A DNA stretch of 64,000 nucleotides from Flavobacterium sp. ACN2. GTDB taxonomy: Bacteria; Bacteroidota; Bacteroidia; Flavobacteriales; Flavobacteriaceae. Position 1 is the first letter of the stretch. Every line of letters starts with the position of its first letter. The position numbers and the translations under genes were made by a program. The notes beneath the pieces were generated by a model. That model saw nothing but the letters and a program-made list of their open reading frames with translations. It made no database searches and had not been told where the DNA came from. Below are positions 18,525 to 27,639 of the stretch, piece by piece. Where the stretch lies: assembly GCF_002303885.1 (NCBI RefSeq), contig NZ_MRCM01000006.1:186001-250000 (forward strand), given 5' to 3'.

Positions 18525-19454
18525 ATGAAATTTCCAAAGAGTCATTCTTTACAAGAAATTGCCAATTTGCTTAACTGCAAATTTATTGGAGACAAAGACT
18601 TTCAAGTTTTAGGCATGAACGAGATACACGTTGTAGAGCCTGGAGATATTGTTTTTGTGGACCATCCAAAATACTATGATAAAGCTTTACAATCGGCTGC
18701 GACCATTGTTTTGATAAACAAAGAAGTAGAATGCCCAGAAGGTAAAGCGCTTTTAATCTCAGACGACCCTTTTAGAGATTTTAATATTCTTACCAGACAT
18801 TTTAAGCCCTTTCAGTTTGCTAATGTTGCTATTGCAGCATCTGCAGAAATAGGAGAGGGAACTATAATTCAACCAAATTCATTTGTTGGTAACCATGTGA
18901 AAATTGGTAAAAACTGTCTAATACATTCTAATGTTTCTATTTACGATCATACTGTAATTGGAGATAATGTAATCATACATGCGGGAACTATTTTAGGAGC
19001 CGATGCTTTTTACTATAAGAAACGTCCAGAAGGCTTTGATCAGTTAATTTCTGGCGGAAGAGTTGTTATCGAAGATAATGTTGGTATTGGAGCTCTGTGT
19101 ACAATCGATAAAGGTGTTACTGGAGATACAACAATTGGAGCTGGTTCAAAACTAGACAATCAAGTGCATGTTGGACATGATACCGTAATTGGTAAGAAAT
19201 GTTTAATTGCTTCACAGACTGGTATTGCAGGCTGTGTGATTATTGAAGATGAAGTAACCTTATGGGGACAAGTAGGAACGACTAGCGGTATTACAATTGG
19301 TGCGAAAGCTGTTGTAATGGGGCAGACAGGTGTAACTAAGTCAGTTGAAGGTGGAAAATCGTATTTTGGCACTCCAATTGAAGAGTCTAGAGAAAAATTG
19401 AAACAATTAGCCAATATTAAGAAGATTCCTGAAATTTTAAATAAATTGAAGTAA
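18525..19454 (+). CDS. LpxD-like acyltransferase, second copy
   Basis: This 309-residue LpxD-family protein is distinct from the lpxD at 14.4 kb. The N-terminal domain (LNCKFIGDKDFQVLGMNEIH, VFVDHPKYYDKAL) leads into hexapeptide repeats. ADAFYYKKRPEGFDQL replaces the DGFGFAPNENGEY seen in the first copy, then TIDKGVTGDTTIG and HVGHDTVIG follow. It should acylate a sugar nucleotide, but the altered substrate loop suggests a different acceptor or acyl chain. The NTF2-like gene starts only 2 bases after its stop, so the two are probably translationally coupled. Confidence 0.82.
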   Translation: MKFPKSHSLQEIANLLNCKFIGDKDFQVLGMNEIHVVEPGDIVFVDHPKYYDKALQSAATIVLINKEVECPEGKALLISDDPFRDFNILTRHFKPFQFANVAIAASAEIGEGTIIQPNSFVGNHVKIGKNCLIHSNVSIYDHTVIGDNVIIHAGTILGADAFYYKKRPEGFDQLISGGRVVIEDNVGIGALCTIDKGVTGDTTIGAGSKLDNQVHVGHDTVIGKKCLIASQTGIAGCVIIEDEVTLWGQVGTTSGITIGAKAVVMGQTGVTKSVEGGKSYFGTPIEESREKLKQLANIKKIPEILNKLK

Positions 19455-19456
19455 TT

Positions 19457-19819
19457 ATGTCTATTAAAGAATTTGTTCAGAAATTTTACAAGTCAGATGC
19501 CTTAATTGATAGCGAAATTTTAAAAACTTATCTGCATCCTGATGTTATTCTTGAATGGAACAGCAGTAAAGGTTTTATTCAAATGGATTATGATTCGATA
19601 GTTGAAATGGCCAATGAACTTAGCCGTGCCTATGTGCGCTCTAAAGTTAGAATTAGCCATATTATTACCGAAGATGATTTAGTATCAGTACGTTACTCTC
19701 ATTTTGTAAAAACAATCGAGAATCCGAGAGAAGAAATGCTTTTAGCGCATTTTGCAACCATTTGGCAGATAAAAGATGATAAACTTTATAGAGGTTATCA
19801 AATGAGTCAATTTTCTTAA
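19457..19819 (+). CDS. NTF2-like / SnoaL-fold small protein
   Basis: The 120-residue protein has the alpha+beta cone pattern of NTF2-like proteins: an N-terminal helix (IKEFVQKFYKSDALID), LHPDVILEWNSSKGF, IVEMANELSRAY, and a curved sheet ending ATIWQIKDDKLYRGYQMSQ. No catalytic role can be read from it. It is tightly coupled to the LpxD-like gene upstream, which hints at a linked function. Confidence 0.7.
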   Translation: MSIKEFVQKFYKSDALIDSEILKTYLHPDVILEWNSSKGFIQMDYDSIVEMANELSRAYVRSKVRISHIITEDDLVSVRYSHFVKTIENPREEMLLAHFATIWQIKDDKLYRGYQMSQFS

Positions 19820-19905
19820 TATTTTTTTGACAATAAAAGAGGCAAAATACATTACAAAACCTTATTTTTGCAACACAAATTTAAAAACTACATAAAATAT
19901 ATATC

Positions 19906-20778
19906 ATGAGTGTTTTAGTTAATAAAGATTCCAAAATAATTGTTCAGGGATTTACAGGAAGCGAAGGTACTTTCCATGCTTCTCAAATGATTGAGTACGG
20001 TACTAATGTTGTTGGAGGTGTTACTCCAGGAAAAGGTGGTACTAGCCATTTAGATCGTCCAGTTTTTAATACGGTAAAAGATGCTGTTGATCAAGCTGGT
20101 GCTGATACTTCTATCATTTTTGTTCCGCCAGCTTTTGCTGCTGATGCAATTATGGAAGCTGCTGATGCTGGAATTAAAGTAATTATTGCTATTACAGAAG
20201 GAATTCCTGTAGCAGATATGATTAAAGCAAATAATTATGTTAAAGAAAGAAATTCAAGATTAATTGGTCCAAACTGTCCAGGTGTAATTACTCCAGGTGA
20301 AGCTAAAGTTGGTATTATGCCAGGTTTCGTTTTCAAAAAAGGAACAGTTGGTATCGTTTCTAAATCAGGAACTTTAACTTACGAAGCTGCTGACCAAGTT
20401 GTAAAACAAGGTTTAGGAATCACTACAGCAATTGGTATTGGTGGAGATCCAATTATTGGAACTACAACTAAAGAGGCTGTTGAATTATTAATGAACGATC
20501 CAGAAACTGAAGCTATCATCATGATTGGAGAGATCGGTGGTCAACTTGAAGCTGATGCTGCAAGATGGGTAAAAGCTGATGGTAACCGTAAACCAGTTAT
20601 TGGATTTATCGCTGGAGAAACTGCTCCTGCTGGTAGAACAATGGGGCACGCAGGTGCAATCGTTGGAGGTTCTGATGATACAGCTGCAGCTAAAAAACAA
20701 ATTATGAGAGACAACGGAATTCACGTTGTTGATTCACCAGCTGAAATTGGTAAAAAAGTAAAAGAAGTACTTGGATAA
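19906..20778 (+). CDS. sucD: Succinate--CoA ligase (ADP-forming) subunit alpha
   Basis: This 290-residue TCA-cycle subunit has the CoA-binding Rossmann domain ([21 protein letters not shown], split GxxG), [10 protein letters not shown] and [10 protein letters not shown]. The phosphohistidine is in [10 protein letters not shown], near residue 245. The beta subunit gene is not in the window. A TATTTTTG promoter core lies at 19863-19870 and a terminator follows, so it probably forms its own transcript. Confidence 0.95.
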   Translation: MSVLVNKDSKIIVQGFTGSEGTFHASQMIEYGTNVVGGVTPGKGGTSHLDRPVFNTVKDAVDQAGADTSIIFVPPAFAADAIMEAADAGIKVIIAITEGIPVADMIKANNYVKERNSRLIGPNCPGVITPGEAKVGIMPGFVFKKGTVGIVSKSGTLTYEAADQVVKQGLGITTAIGIGGDPIIGTTTKEAVELLMNDPETEAIIMIGEIGGQLEADAARWVKADGNRKPVIGFIAGETAPAGRTMGHAGAIVGGSDDTAAAKKQIMRDNGIHVVDSPAEIGKKVKEVLG

Positions 20779-20806
20779 TTTTCAAGTTTCAAAATAAAAA
20801 ATTCCA

Positions 20807-20837
20807 AAAAAAAAGTCTCAATATCCTGTTGAGACTT
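20807..20837 (+). terminator. Terminator after sucD
   Basis: AAAAGTCTCAA pairs with TTGAGACTTTT across TATCCTG, followed by T residues. It is a compact hairpin 30 bases beyond the stop codon. Confidence 0.85.
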
Positions 20838-20850
20838 TTTTACATTTTAA

Positions 20851-20912
20851 AGGCTGAGGCGTAAATGAAAAAAAAACTTAGCATCTTAGAACCTCAGTAT
20901 CTTAGAAGCTTA
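20851..20912. repeat. Intergenic word element, CTTAG/CCTCAG family
   Basis: GGCTGAGGC, then ACTTAGCATCTTAGAACCTC, then AGTATCTTAGAAGCTTA. CTGAGG (20854-20859) can pair with CCTCAG (20892-20897). It ends 10 bases before the next ATG. A relative (GTACTGAGGTGCTAAG) follows fabG at 33.07 kb. Confidence 0.65.
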
Positions 20913-20922
20913 AATAAGAAAT

Positions 20923-21351
20923 ATGTACAAAGAATTAGAAAAATTTAAGTCAACAAACAGTTTTGTTTTTACTGTAAATGATAGTTTAGAAGAAGCTTGC
21001 AACGCGCCAGAAGGTAGTGCAGGAATCTTTGTTGTTTATGCTGTTGAAGGTGATGAAAAAGAATTGATCATGGTTGGTTCTACAGGAACTGTTCAGAATG
21101 ACGGAACTTTAAAAAGCAAAAATGGCGGACTTTACGACAAAATCGTAAACGGACACCAATTTGCTAAAACTGGAAGAAAATATTCTTGGCCAGCACAAAT
21201 GAAACTAGAGAACATTGAAGCATTAGAAGTAGTTTGGTACGAAACTTTTGCTGGAGATGTAAAATCGATTCCAACTGCTGTAGAAGGGCAAGTTTTGCAA
21301 AATTTCTTAGAGGCAAATGGTAAATTGCCAAGATGGAATGTAGCTTTTTAA
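20923..21351 (+). CDS. Degenerate GIY-YIG-like protein
   Basis: This 142-residue soluble protein has a segment reading AGIFVVYAVEGDEKELIMVG, aligned with the GIY...YIG hairpin of GIY-YIG nucleases. NGGLYDKIVNG follows, then AVEGQVLQNFLEANG, where the Glu occupies the place of the catalytic or metal-binding Glu. Phe replaces Tyr in the first motif and Met-Val replaces Tyr-Ile in the second. It may be an inactive or divergent family member. The assignment is a fold guess from motifs. It is a monocistronic gene with its own terminator. Confidence 0.6.
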   Translation: MYKELEKFKSTNSFVFTVNDSLEEACNAPEGSAGIFVVYAVEGDEKELIMVGSTGTVQNDGTLKSKNGGLYDKIVNGHQFAKTGRKYSWPAQMKLENIEALEVVWYETFAGDVKSIPTAVEGQVLQNFLEANGKLPRWNVAF

Positions 21352-21372
21352 GCAGTACAAAATTTATAGAAG

Positions 21373-21406
21373 AAAAGCCTTACTGTTTTCAGTAAGGCTT
21401 TTTTTT
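21373..21406 (+). terminator. Terminator after the GIY-YIG-like gene
   Basis: AAAGCCTTACTG pairs with CAGTAAGGCTTT around a TTTT loop, with an 8-T tail. It is a strong rho-independent terminator. Confidence 0.9.
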
Positions 21407-21860
21407 ATGCTATAAAGTTTCAGTTTTTATAAGTGTACTTCATTTTATAAAATCATGGCGAAATGTTTTGAGAGTTTAAAATTTTAATAACTGAATCTAC
21501 TTTAGTTAATTAAAATTTAAATTATAGTAAATTTAAGTTTAATCAAAAACAAAAGGTAAATTCTGATGATTTTGGAAAAAGTTTATCTTTTTTTGTAATA
21601 AGTTGGGTTTTGATTATTTGCTTTTCTATATTTATCAAACAAAAACAAAAGATAATGTTAAAATTTGATTCTTTTTATAGGTCTTAAAATGAGTTATCAT
21701 GTAAAATACTTGTTTAATTTTTGTTAATTAAACGTTTTATAGGTTAGTTTAATTCTAAAAAAAATCAAAATTTAGTATACAATTTAATCCCTGTAATTAA
21801 TCTGTTATTTAAAGAAATCCTTCTTAAATAATTTGATTTTACGCCCCAAAGCTTTTTTGT
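21407..21860. other. 454-base AT-rich upstream region of the ECF sigma gene
   Basis: No ORF, tRNA-like structure or convincing promoter is visible. The stretch is very AT-rich (for example TTGTTAATTAAACG near 21722). It presumably holds the promoter of the sigma/FecR pair and separates the housekeeping block from the accessory uptake locus. Confidence 0.5.
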
Positions 21861-22466
21861 ATGAGCCAAATTTTAAAGAACAAAGTTTTAGACGATTTTA
21901 TTCTATGGAATAATTTGAAAAATGGTAATGAGAAATCATTCTCTTTACTTTTTGAGAAATATTATAGAGACTTAATCAGTTACGGCAATTCACTTTGGCC
22001 GTATGAAGAGAAAGTGCAAGATTGTATTCAAGATGTTTTTGCTGATATCTGGCTTTATCGCGACTCTCTTCAAGATAATGTTATTGTTAAAGCTTATTTA
22101 CTTTCTAGTGTTAGAAAGAGAATTGCGCGTTTGCATGAAAGAGATCATGTATTTAGGAAAACAACGACGACTGATGTTTTAGAATTTCTTTTTGACTTTT
22201 CTATAGAAAACCGTTTGGTTGAAGATGAAGTTACAGCCGAGCGCGTTTTGTATTTAAATAAATTATTGAACGATCTTCCGGGCCGTCAAAAAGAAGCACT
22301 GTATTTGCGTTATCACCAAGGTCTAAGTGTAGATCAAATAGCCGATTTGTTAGATGTAAATTATCAATCGGTCAGCAATCTTTTGCATCGTGGTTTGTTA
22401 AGTCTTCGAAAAGAATGGAAAGGCAGTATTCCGCTTTTAATCCTTATATCTTCAGGGGTTTTTTAA
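21861..22466 (+). CDS. ECF RNA polymerase sigma factor (SusCD-associated)
   Basis: The 201-residue sigma-70-family protein has only regions 2 and 4. Region 2 includes KYYRDLISYGNSLWPY and VQDCIQDVFADIWLYR. Region 4 includes LPGRQKEALYLRYHQGLS, VDQIADLLDVNYQSVSNLL and HRGLLSLRKEW. It should be held by the FecR protein encoded next and drive the SusC operon when substrate is bound. The C-terminal tail is hydrophobic (IPLLILISSGVF), which is mildly unusual. Confidence 0.9.
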   Translation: MSQILKNKVLDDFILWNNLKNGNEKSFSLLFEKYYRDLISYGNSLWPYEEKVQDCIQDVFADIWLYRDSLQDNVIVKAYLLSSVRKRIARLHERDHVFRKTTTTDVLEFLFDFSIENRLVEDEVTAERVLYLNKLLNDLPGRQKEALYLRYHQGLSVDQIADLLDVNYQSVSNLLHRGLLSLRKEWKGSIPLLILISSGVF

Positions 22467-22556
22467 AAAATTAAGAGAAAATCAAAAAAAAATCTTAAAT
22501 AGATGAGTATATAATAAAAAAACTGTCCTCTATGTTTTTGTAACCCTAATAGTGAG

Positions 22557-23672
22557 ATGCAAAAACGTAACAATTATACCGAAATAGAAGACTTCTTAGC
22601 TGATGAATCTTTTCAATTATGGATTTTGTCCAAGATTGATGAACAAGGCTGGGAAGAATGGACTCTCGAAAATCTTCAAAGAGCCAAACTTGTTGAAGAT
22701 GCAAGGCTTGTACTGTTGGCAATGCGAGTTCCAGAATCTAACTTATCTTCAAATGAAGTTCATGAAGCCTTGAAGGAAACTTGGCGTAAGATTGAACAAA
22801 GAGAAGAACTTTCTCAGCAAACTTCAAAAATCAAAAAATTAAAAGTACAGAGATACTGGATTAGCGGTGTTGCAGCTGCTATTTTGGTAGGTGTTTTTTC
22901 TGTATGGTTTTTTAGAACTGAATGGACTGCAAATGATAATGTAGTTACTTACAACGAACTGGTTCAGGAAAATGATGAAGGTTTGGTAGAACAAACTAAT
23001 AATACTGAAAAGTCTCAGACCATTACTTTATCTGACGGAAGTTCGGTCTTATTACAGCCTAATAGTAAATTAAGTTACCCTAAAATCTTTACCGGAAACG
23101 AAAGAAAGGTGTATTTATCCGGCGAAGGTTTCTTTGAAATTAGTAAAAATCCTAAAAAGCCTTTTTTTGTTTATGCTAACGAAATTGTAACTCGAGTTGT
23201 GGGAACGAGCTTTAGAATAAAAGCTTATCCAGATCAGCAAAATGTTGAAGTTCTTGTTCGCACCGGTAAAGTAAAGGTAAAATCGAATGATTTAGTTCGA
23301 AGTAACGAAAACAAAGAAATTGTGCTACTTCCAAATCAGGCACTTCGATTTGCTCGTAAAGAATTGGTTTTTAATAAAATAACCAATATTACGCAAGATC
23401 CGATTTTAGTGAGCAGTGTGCGAAATATCGAGCAATTAAGCTTTGAGTTTACAGATATTCCTGTGGCACAAATACTTGAAACTATAGAGCAAGCTTATTT
23501 AGTAGATATTGATTTTCCTCACGACAAATTGAAAGACTGCCGATTAACCACTTCATTAAGCGATCAGCCGTTGGCCGAAAAGCTGAAAATAATCTGCAAA
23601 AGCATCGGTAATGATACCAATTATGAAATGAATGGAAATCAGATTGTAATTACGACTTCTGGCTGTAACTAG
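22557..23672 (+). CDS. FecR-family anti-sigma factor
   Basis: The 371-residue protein has a cytoplasmic N-terminal anti-sigma region (1-98) and one membrane helix (about 101-119, WISGVAAAILVGVFSVWFF). A periplasmic FecR domain follows (ITLSDGSSVLLQPNSKLSYP, FFEISKNPKKPFFVYA, VRTGKVKV), with a C-terminal DUF4974-like STN-fold region (LSFEFTDIPVAQILETIEQA). It senses the STN domain of the SusC receptor downstream and releases the ECF sigma. It lies 90 bases after the sigma gene. Confidence 0.9.
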   Translation: MQKRNNYTEIEDFLADESFQLWILSKIDEQGWEEWTLENLQRAKLVEDARLVLLAMRVPESNLSSNEVHEALKETWRKIEQREELSQQTSKIKKLKVQRYWISGVAAAILVGVFSVWFFRTEWTANDNVVTYNELVQENDEGLVEQTNNTEKSQTITLSDGSSVLLQPNSKLSYPKIFTGNERKVYLSGEGFFEISKNPKKPFFVYANEIVTRVVGTSFRIKAYPDQQNVEVLVRTGKVKVKSNDLVRSNENKEIVLLPNQALRFARKELVFNKITNITQDPILVSSVRNIEQLSFEFTDIPVAQILETIEQAYLVDIDFPHDKLKDCRLTTSLSDQPLAEKLKIICKSIGNDTNYEMNGNQIVITTSGCN

Positions 23673-23779
23673 AATTCTTAATTCAATTAAAATAAAAAGA
23701 AAAACATCCAAAATTTTAACTAATTCAAAAACTAAAAAATAATTTGTAATTGCCTATGTAAAAAATGAATGCATAAAAA

Positions 23780-23813
23780 AAGTGCCGAGAATGCTGTAAC
23801 ATTATCGACACTT
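23780..23813 (+). promoter_or_regulatory. Hairpin between fecR and susC
   Basis: AAGTGCCGAGAATG (23780-23793) and CATTATCGACACTT (23800-23813) pair at 12 of 14 positions around a 6-base loop. No T-run follows, so it is not an obvious terminator. It lies about 90 bases before the SusC start, in the expected promoter/leader region, and could be an RNA processing, stability or regulatory site. Confidence 0.45.
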
Positions 23814-23902
23814 AAATCTGAATAAATCACTCTCTGTAAAGGGTAATTTATGATGTTTCTTAAAATACACGCGAATAGTATTAATCAAAACAAACCAAAA
23901 TT

Positions 23903-26900
23903 ATGAAAAAACCTGTTGTCAAGCAACGATTACTTCACCAAATCATGAAAATAACGCTGTTTCAGTTTGTGTTAGCGCTTGTGTTTTCAAGTGTTACTCT
24001 CGCAAATAATGTAAATGGGCAGAAAAAATTAGATACTAAAGTTACTATTACAGTTGATAATCTAACTTTAGACAATGCTTTATCAAAAATCGAAAAGTCT
24101 GCTCATGTAAAATTTTCCTATAACTCAAGACTTCCTCAACTAGGAGAGAAGGTTAGTATAGAAGCAAACCAAGAAACTCTGTCGAGTGTACTTAGCAGAA
24201 TATTGGTTCCTTTTAATATTACTTTTTCAGAAGTAAGCAATCAGATTGTCCTTCAAAAGAATACGATTAATACTTTTTCTTATGGAAACAATCATGATTC
24301 TTTGTTTGAGATTTTGACTTTTGGACCCATTATTAAAGGAAAAGTTACAGACCAATCAGGAAGTCCGCTACCTGGCGCTACTGTAATGGCAAAAGGCACA
24401 AAAACAGCTGTCTTAACAGATTTTGATGGAAATTTTACGATCGAAATGCCTGCAAATGTAGACCGTTTGCTTATTTCTTATGTAGGTATGGAGACAAAAG
24501 AAATTGGTATTGACAATACTTCTCCAACAGTTGTTTTAACCGAAGCTGGTCAGAACCTAAAAGAGGTTGTGGTTACTACTGGATACGAAAAAACTTCAAA
24601 AAGAACGTTTACTGGTGCTATTAGTAAAATTTCGGGCACTGAATTAAAAATAGATGGTGTAGTTGACGTAAGCCGAATGATCGAAGGTAAAGCGGCTGGG
24701 GTTACCGTACAGAATGTTACAGGAACTTTTGGTACAGCTCCTAAAATTACCGTTCGTGGATCTTCTTCAATTTTTGGGGATACAAAGCCATTATGGGTTA
24801 TTGATGGTGTTGTCCAAGAAGATATTATCAATATGTCTTTTGCTGATTTGGCATCTGGAAATTCAGAGACATTATTAAGTTCATCTGTAGCAGGCTTAAG
24901 TGCAAACGATATTCAAAGTATTGAAATTCTTAAAGATGCATCGGCTACGTCAATTTATGGTTCAAGATCGTTAAATGGAGTTGTTGTTGTAACAACAAAA
25001 CAAGGACGTAGAGATTCTCCGTTAAAAATTAGCTACGGATTGGAACAGACTGTAAGAACAGTTCCAAATTATAGTCAATTTGATATTCTAAATTCTCAGG
25101 AATCTATGAGTATTTTTAAAGAGATGGAAGCTAAAGGATATTTGGATTTGCCAACTACTGTAAATGGAAGATATGGAGGCGCTTACAATATTTTAGGAAG
25201 AGCTATAAATACTTACAACCCTGAAACTGGAAATTATTTAGTTAATAATGATCCTGTTAGCCGTAATAATTTTTTGAAGAAATACGAACAAGCCAATACA
25301 GATTGGTTCAGCGTTTTGTTTAGACCATCTATTACGCAAAATCACTCTTTGAGTTTTTCTGGTGGAGGCAAAAACAATACATTTTATGCTTCATTGGGCT
25401 ACTATACAGATCCAGGATGGACTATTGCTGATGATGTAAAACAGATTTCTAGTAACATTAAAGGTACTTTTTATGTAAACGATAAATTAAATATAACCTT
25501 ATCTACATTGGCTTCTATTAGAGATCAAGGTGCTCCAGGAAGTTATGAAAGTGAAAAAGATGTTGTTTTTGGTAAAGTAACCCGTGATTTTGATATCAAC
25601 CCTTTTAATTATGTGTTGAATACAAGTAGAACTTTACGTCCGTATGACGATAATGGAAATTTGGAATACTACCGAAATAACTGGGCAAAAATGAACATCG
25701 TAAACGAATTGGCTAACAATTTCATGGAAATTGAGGTAAAAGACATTCGTTTTCAATTGGATTTAGATTATAAAATTAATCCGCATTTAACTTATAATTT
25801 AACAGGTTCAGCTCGTTATGCTAATACAAGCCGTGAGCATAAAATTTTAGAAGGTTCAAACGTTGTTGGTGCATACAGAGCAGGAACAGCAATTGGAGAA
25901 GATGGGGTAAACACATTGGTTAGAGATCAAAATATCTTTTTATACCAAGATCCAAACGATTTAACAGCTCCAAAAGAATCAGTCTTGCCAAATGGAGGAT
26001 TCTTAAGAAAGTTTACAAACGACATGACGTCTTACAATTTAAGAAATAGTGTTAGTTACAGAAATATATTTAGCGACAAGCACGAAGTAGAAGGTCTGTT
26101 TGGAACTGAAATGAGAGTTGTCGACAGAACTAGTGATCAATTTACAGCTGCGGGTTTGCAATACGATCGTGGTTTAACTGCTTTTACAGATCCGAGAATT
26201 ATCGAAAAAATAATTAATGCTGGAGATTCATACTACGGTTTTAATGAAGAAAAAGAAAGAACAGTAGGTTTCTTTGGTAAGGTAGGTTATACTTATGATA
26301 GACGTTATACAGCTTCTGTTACAGGACGTTATGATGGGTCTAATAGACAAGGAGATAGCGATTCGTCAAGATGGCTGCCAACTTACACTTTTAGTGGGAA
26401 ATGGAATGTGGCTGAAGAAAGCTTCATGAAAGATGTACAATCAGTAAATACTTTAGCAGTAAGAGCTTCGTATGGTTTAACAGCTACAGCAGGACCAGCA
26501 ACAAACTCTTTGGCGATTTACAAAAGTGCCATTACAGATCGTTTCGGACTTGATGATAGAGAATCAGGAATTAGAATTGAAGAGCTTCAAAACGGAAATT
26601 TGACTTGGGAAAAACAGTTTGAAACAAATATCGGACTTGATCTTGGAATGTTTAATAACAGAGTGCAGCTTACAACAGACGTTTACCGTCGTAAAGCTTT
26701 TGATCTTGTAGATTATGTAATTACTTCTGGTATTGGCGGACAAAGAATTAGACAAGGTAACAATGCCGATATGGAGACTAAAGGTTTGGAGGTTGGTATT
26801 ACAACTAAAAACATTAATGGTAAAGATTTTAAATGGTCTACAAACCTTAATTTTTCTGTTTATCATCAAGAGATTACAAAATTGCAGAACACGCCAACGG

Positions 26901-27628
26901 CATTCGATTTAGTTGATTCAAACGGAGGAAATACGGTTGGACATCCAAGAAATTCATTGTACTCTTACCAATTTACAGGTTTGAACAACCAAGGTCTTCC
27001 TACGTTTATATTGCAAGACGGAGCAGAGAATAACATTACAGATGCTAATTTTCAGGATAATTTAAATGTTACTAAATATTTGAAATATGAAGGATCAATC
27101 GAGCCTAATAAATCATTTGGTTTTGCCAATACATTTACATACAAAAACTTGTCTCTGTACATATTCTTTGTAGGTTCAGGAGGAAATAAAGTTCGTTTAA
27201 ATCCTGTATACGATAGTACTTACGATGATTTAACAGTGTTTACAAAAGACTTTACAAACCGTTGGATTAATCCTGGTGATGAAAATTATACCAATGTTCC
27301 AGTTATTGCAGACAGACGTTTAAATGCTAATTATGGCGGAGACCGTACCTTGGCAAGAGCTTATAATACGTATAATTATTCTGATGTTCGTATTGCAGAT
27401 GGAGATTTTGTCAGATTAAAAAATATATCATTAAGCTGGGAATTTCCTGCTGATTTTAAAAAGAAAATCGGTGTGAGCACTTTTACATTAAAAGGCTCAG
27501 CGGTAAATCCTTGGTTAGTTTATTCTGATAAAAGATTAAATGGACAAGATCCTGAGTTTCGTAATTCTGGAGGAGTTGCTTTTCCTGTAACAACTCAATA
27601 CACATTTACTTTAAACCTTTCATTATAA
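23903..27628 (+). CDS. SusC/RagA TonB-dependent transducer with STN domain
   Basis: The 1241-residue outer-membrane receptor starts with a signal peptide (FVLALVFSSVTLANNVNGQ). An STN domain follows (about 45-125, TVDNLTLDNALSKIEKSAHV), then a carboxypeptidase-regulatory-like beta domain (IKGKVTDQSGSPLPGATVMA). The TonB plug (VVVTTGYEKTSKRTFTGAIS; DIQSIEILKDASATSIYGSR) and a 22-strand barrel ending in YTFTLNLSL complete it. The STN domain couples uptake to the FecR/ECF pair upstream. It imports a substrate with the SusD lipoprotein 11 bases downstream. The ligand cannot be deduced; no glycoside hydrolase is nearby. Confidence 0.94.
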   Translation: MKKPVVKQRLLHQIMKITLFQFVLALVFSSVTLANNVNGQKKLDTKVTITVDNLTLDNALSKIEKSAHVKFSYNSRLPQLGEKVSIEANQETLSSVLSRILVPFNITFSEVSNQIVLQKNTINTFSYGNNHDSLFEILTFGPIIKGKVTDQSGSPLPGATVMAKGTKTAVLTDFDGNFTIEMPANVDRLLISYVGMETKEIGIDNTSPTVVLTEAGQNLKEVVVTTGYEKTSKRTFTGAISKISGTELKIDGVVDVSRMIEGKAAGVTVQNVTGTFGTAPKITVRGSSSIFGDTKPLWVIDGVVQEDIINMSFADLASGNSETLLSSSVAGLSANDIQSIEILKDASATSIYGSRSLNGVVVVTTKQGRRDSPLKISYGLEQTVRTVPNYSQFDILNSQESMSIFKEMEAKGYLDLPTTVNGRYGGAYNILGRAINTYNPETGNYLVNNDPVSRNNFLKKYEQANTDWFSVLFRPSITQNHSLSFSGGGKNNTFYASLGYYTDPGWTIADDVKQISSNIKGTFYVNDKLNITLSTLASIRDQGAPGSYESEKDVVFGKVTRDFDINPFNYVLNTSRTLRPYDDNGNLEYYRNNWAKMNIVNELANNFMEIEVKDIRFQLDLDYKINPHLTYNLTGSARYANTSREHKILEGSNVVGAYRAGTAIGEDGVNTLVRDQNIFLYQDPNDLTAPKESVLPNGGFLRKFTNDMTSYNLRNSVSYRNIFSDKHEVEGLFGTEMRVVDRTSDQFTAAGLQYDRGLTAFTDPRIIEKIINAGDSYYGFNEEKERTVGFFGKVGYTYDRRYTASVTGRYDGSNRQGDSDSSRWLPTYTFSGKWNVAEESFMKDVQSVNTLAVRASYGLTATAGPATNSLAIYKSAITDRFGLDDRESGIRIEELQNGNLTWEKQFETNIGLDLGMFNNRVQLTTDVYRRKAFDLVDYVITSGIGGQRIRQGNNADMETKGLEVGITTKNINGKDFKWSTNLNFSVYHQEITKLQNTPTAFDLVDSNGGNTVGHPRNSLYSYQFTGLNNQGLPTFILQDGAENNITDANFQDNLNVTKYLKYEGSIEPNKSFGFANTFTYKNLSLYIFFVGSGGNKVRLNPVYDSTYDDLTVFTKDFTNRWINPGDENYTNVPVIADRRLNANYGGDRTLARAYNTYNYSDVRIADGDFVRLKNISLSWEFPADFKKKIGVSTFTLKGSAVNPWLVYSDKRLNGQDPEFRNSGGVAFPVTTQYTFTLNLSL

Positions 27629-27639
27629 TAGTCAAAATC

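Noticed and set aside
21407..21860. A structured RNA or tRNA in the 454-base gap
   Set aside because: I found no cloverleaf or long paired arms; the sequence is AT-rich with only chance short repeats.
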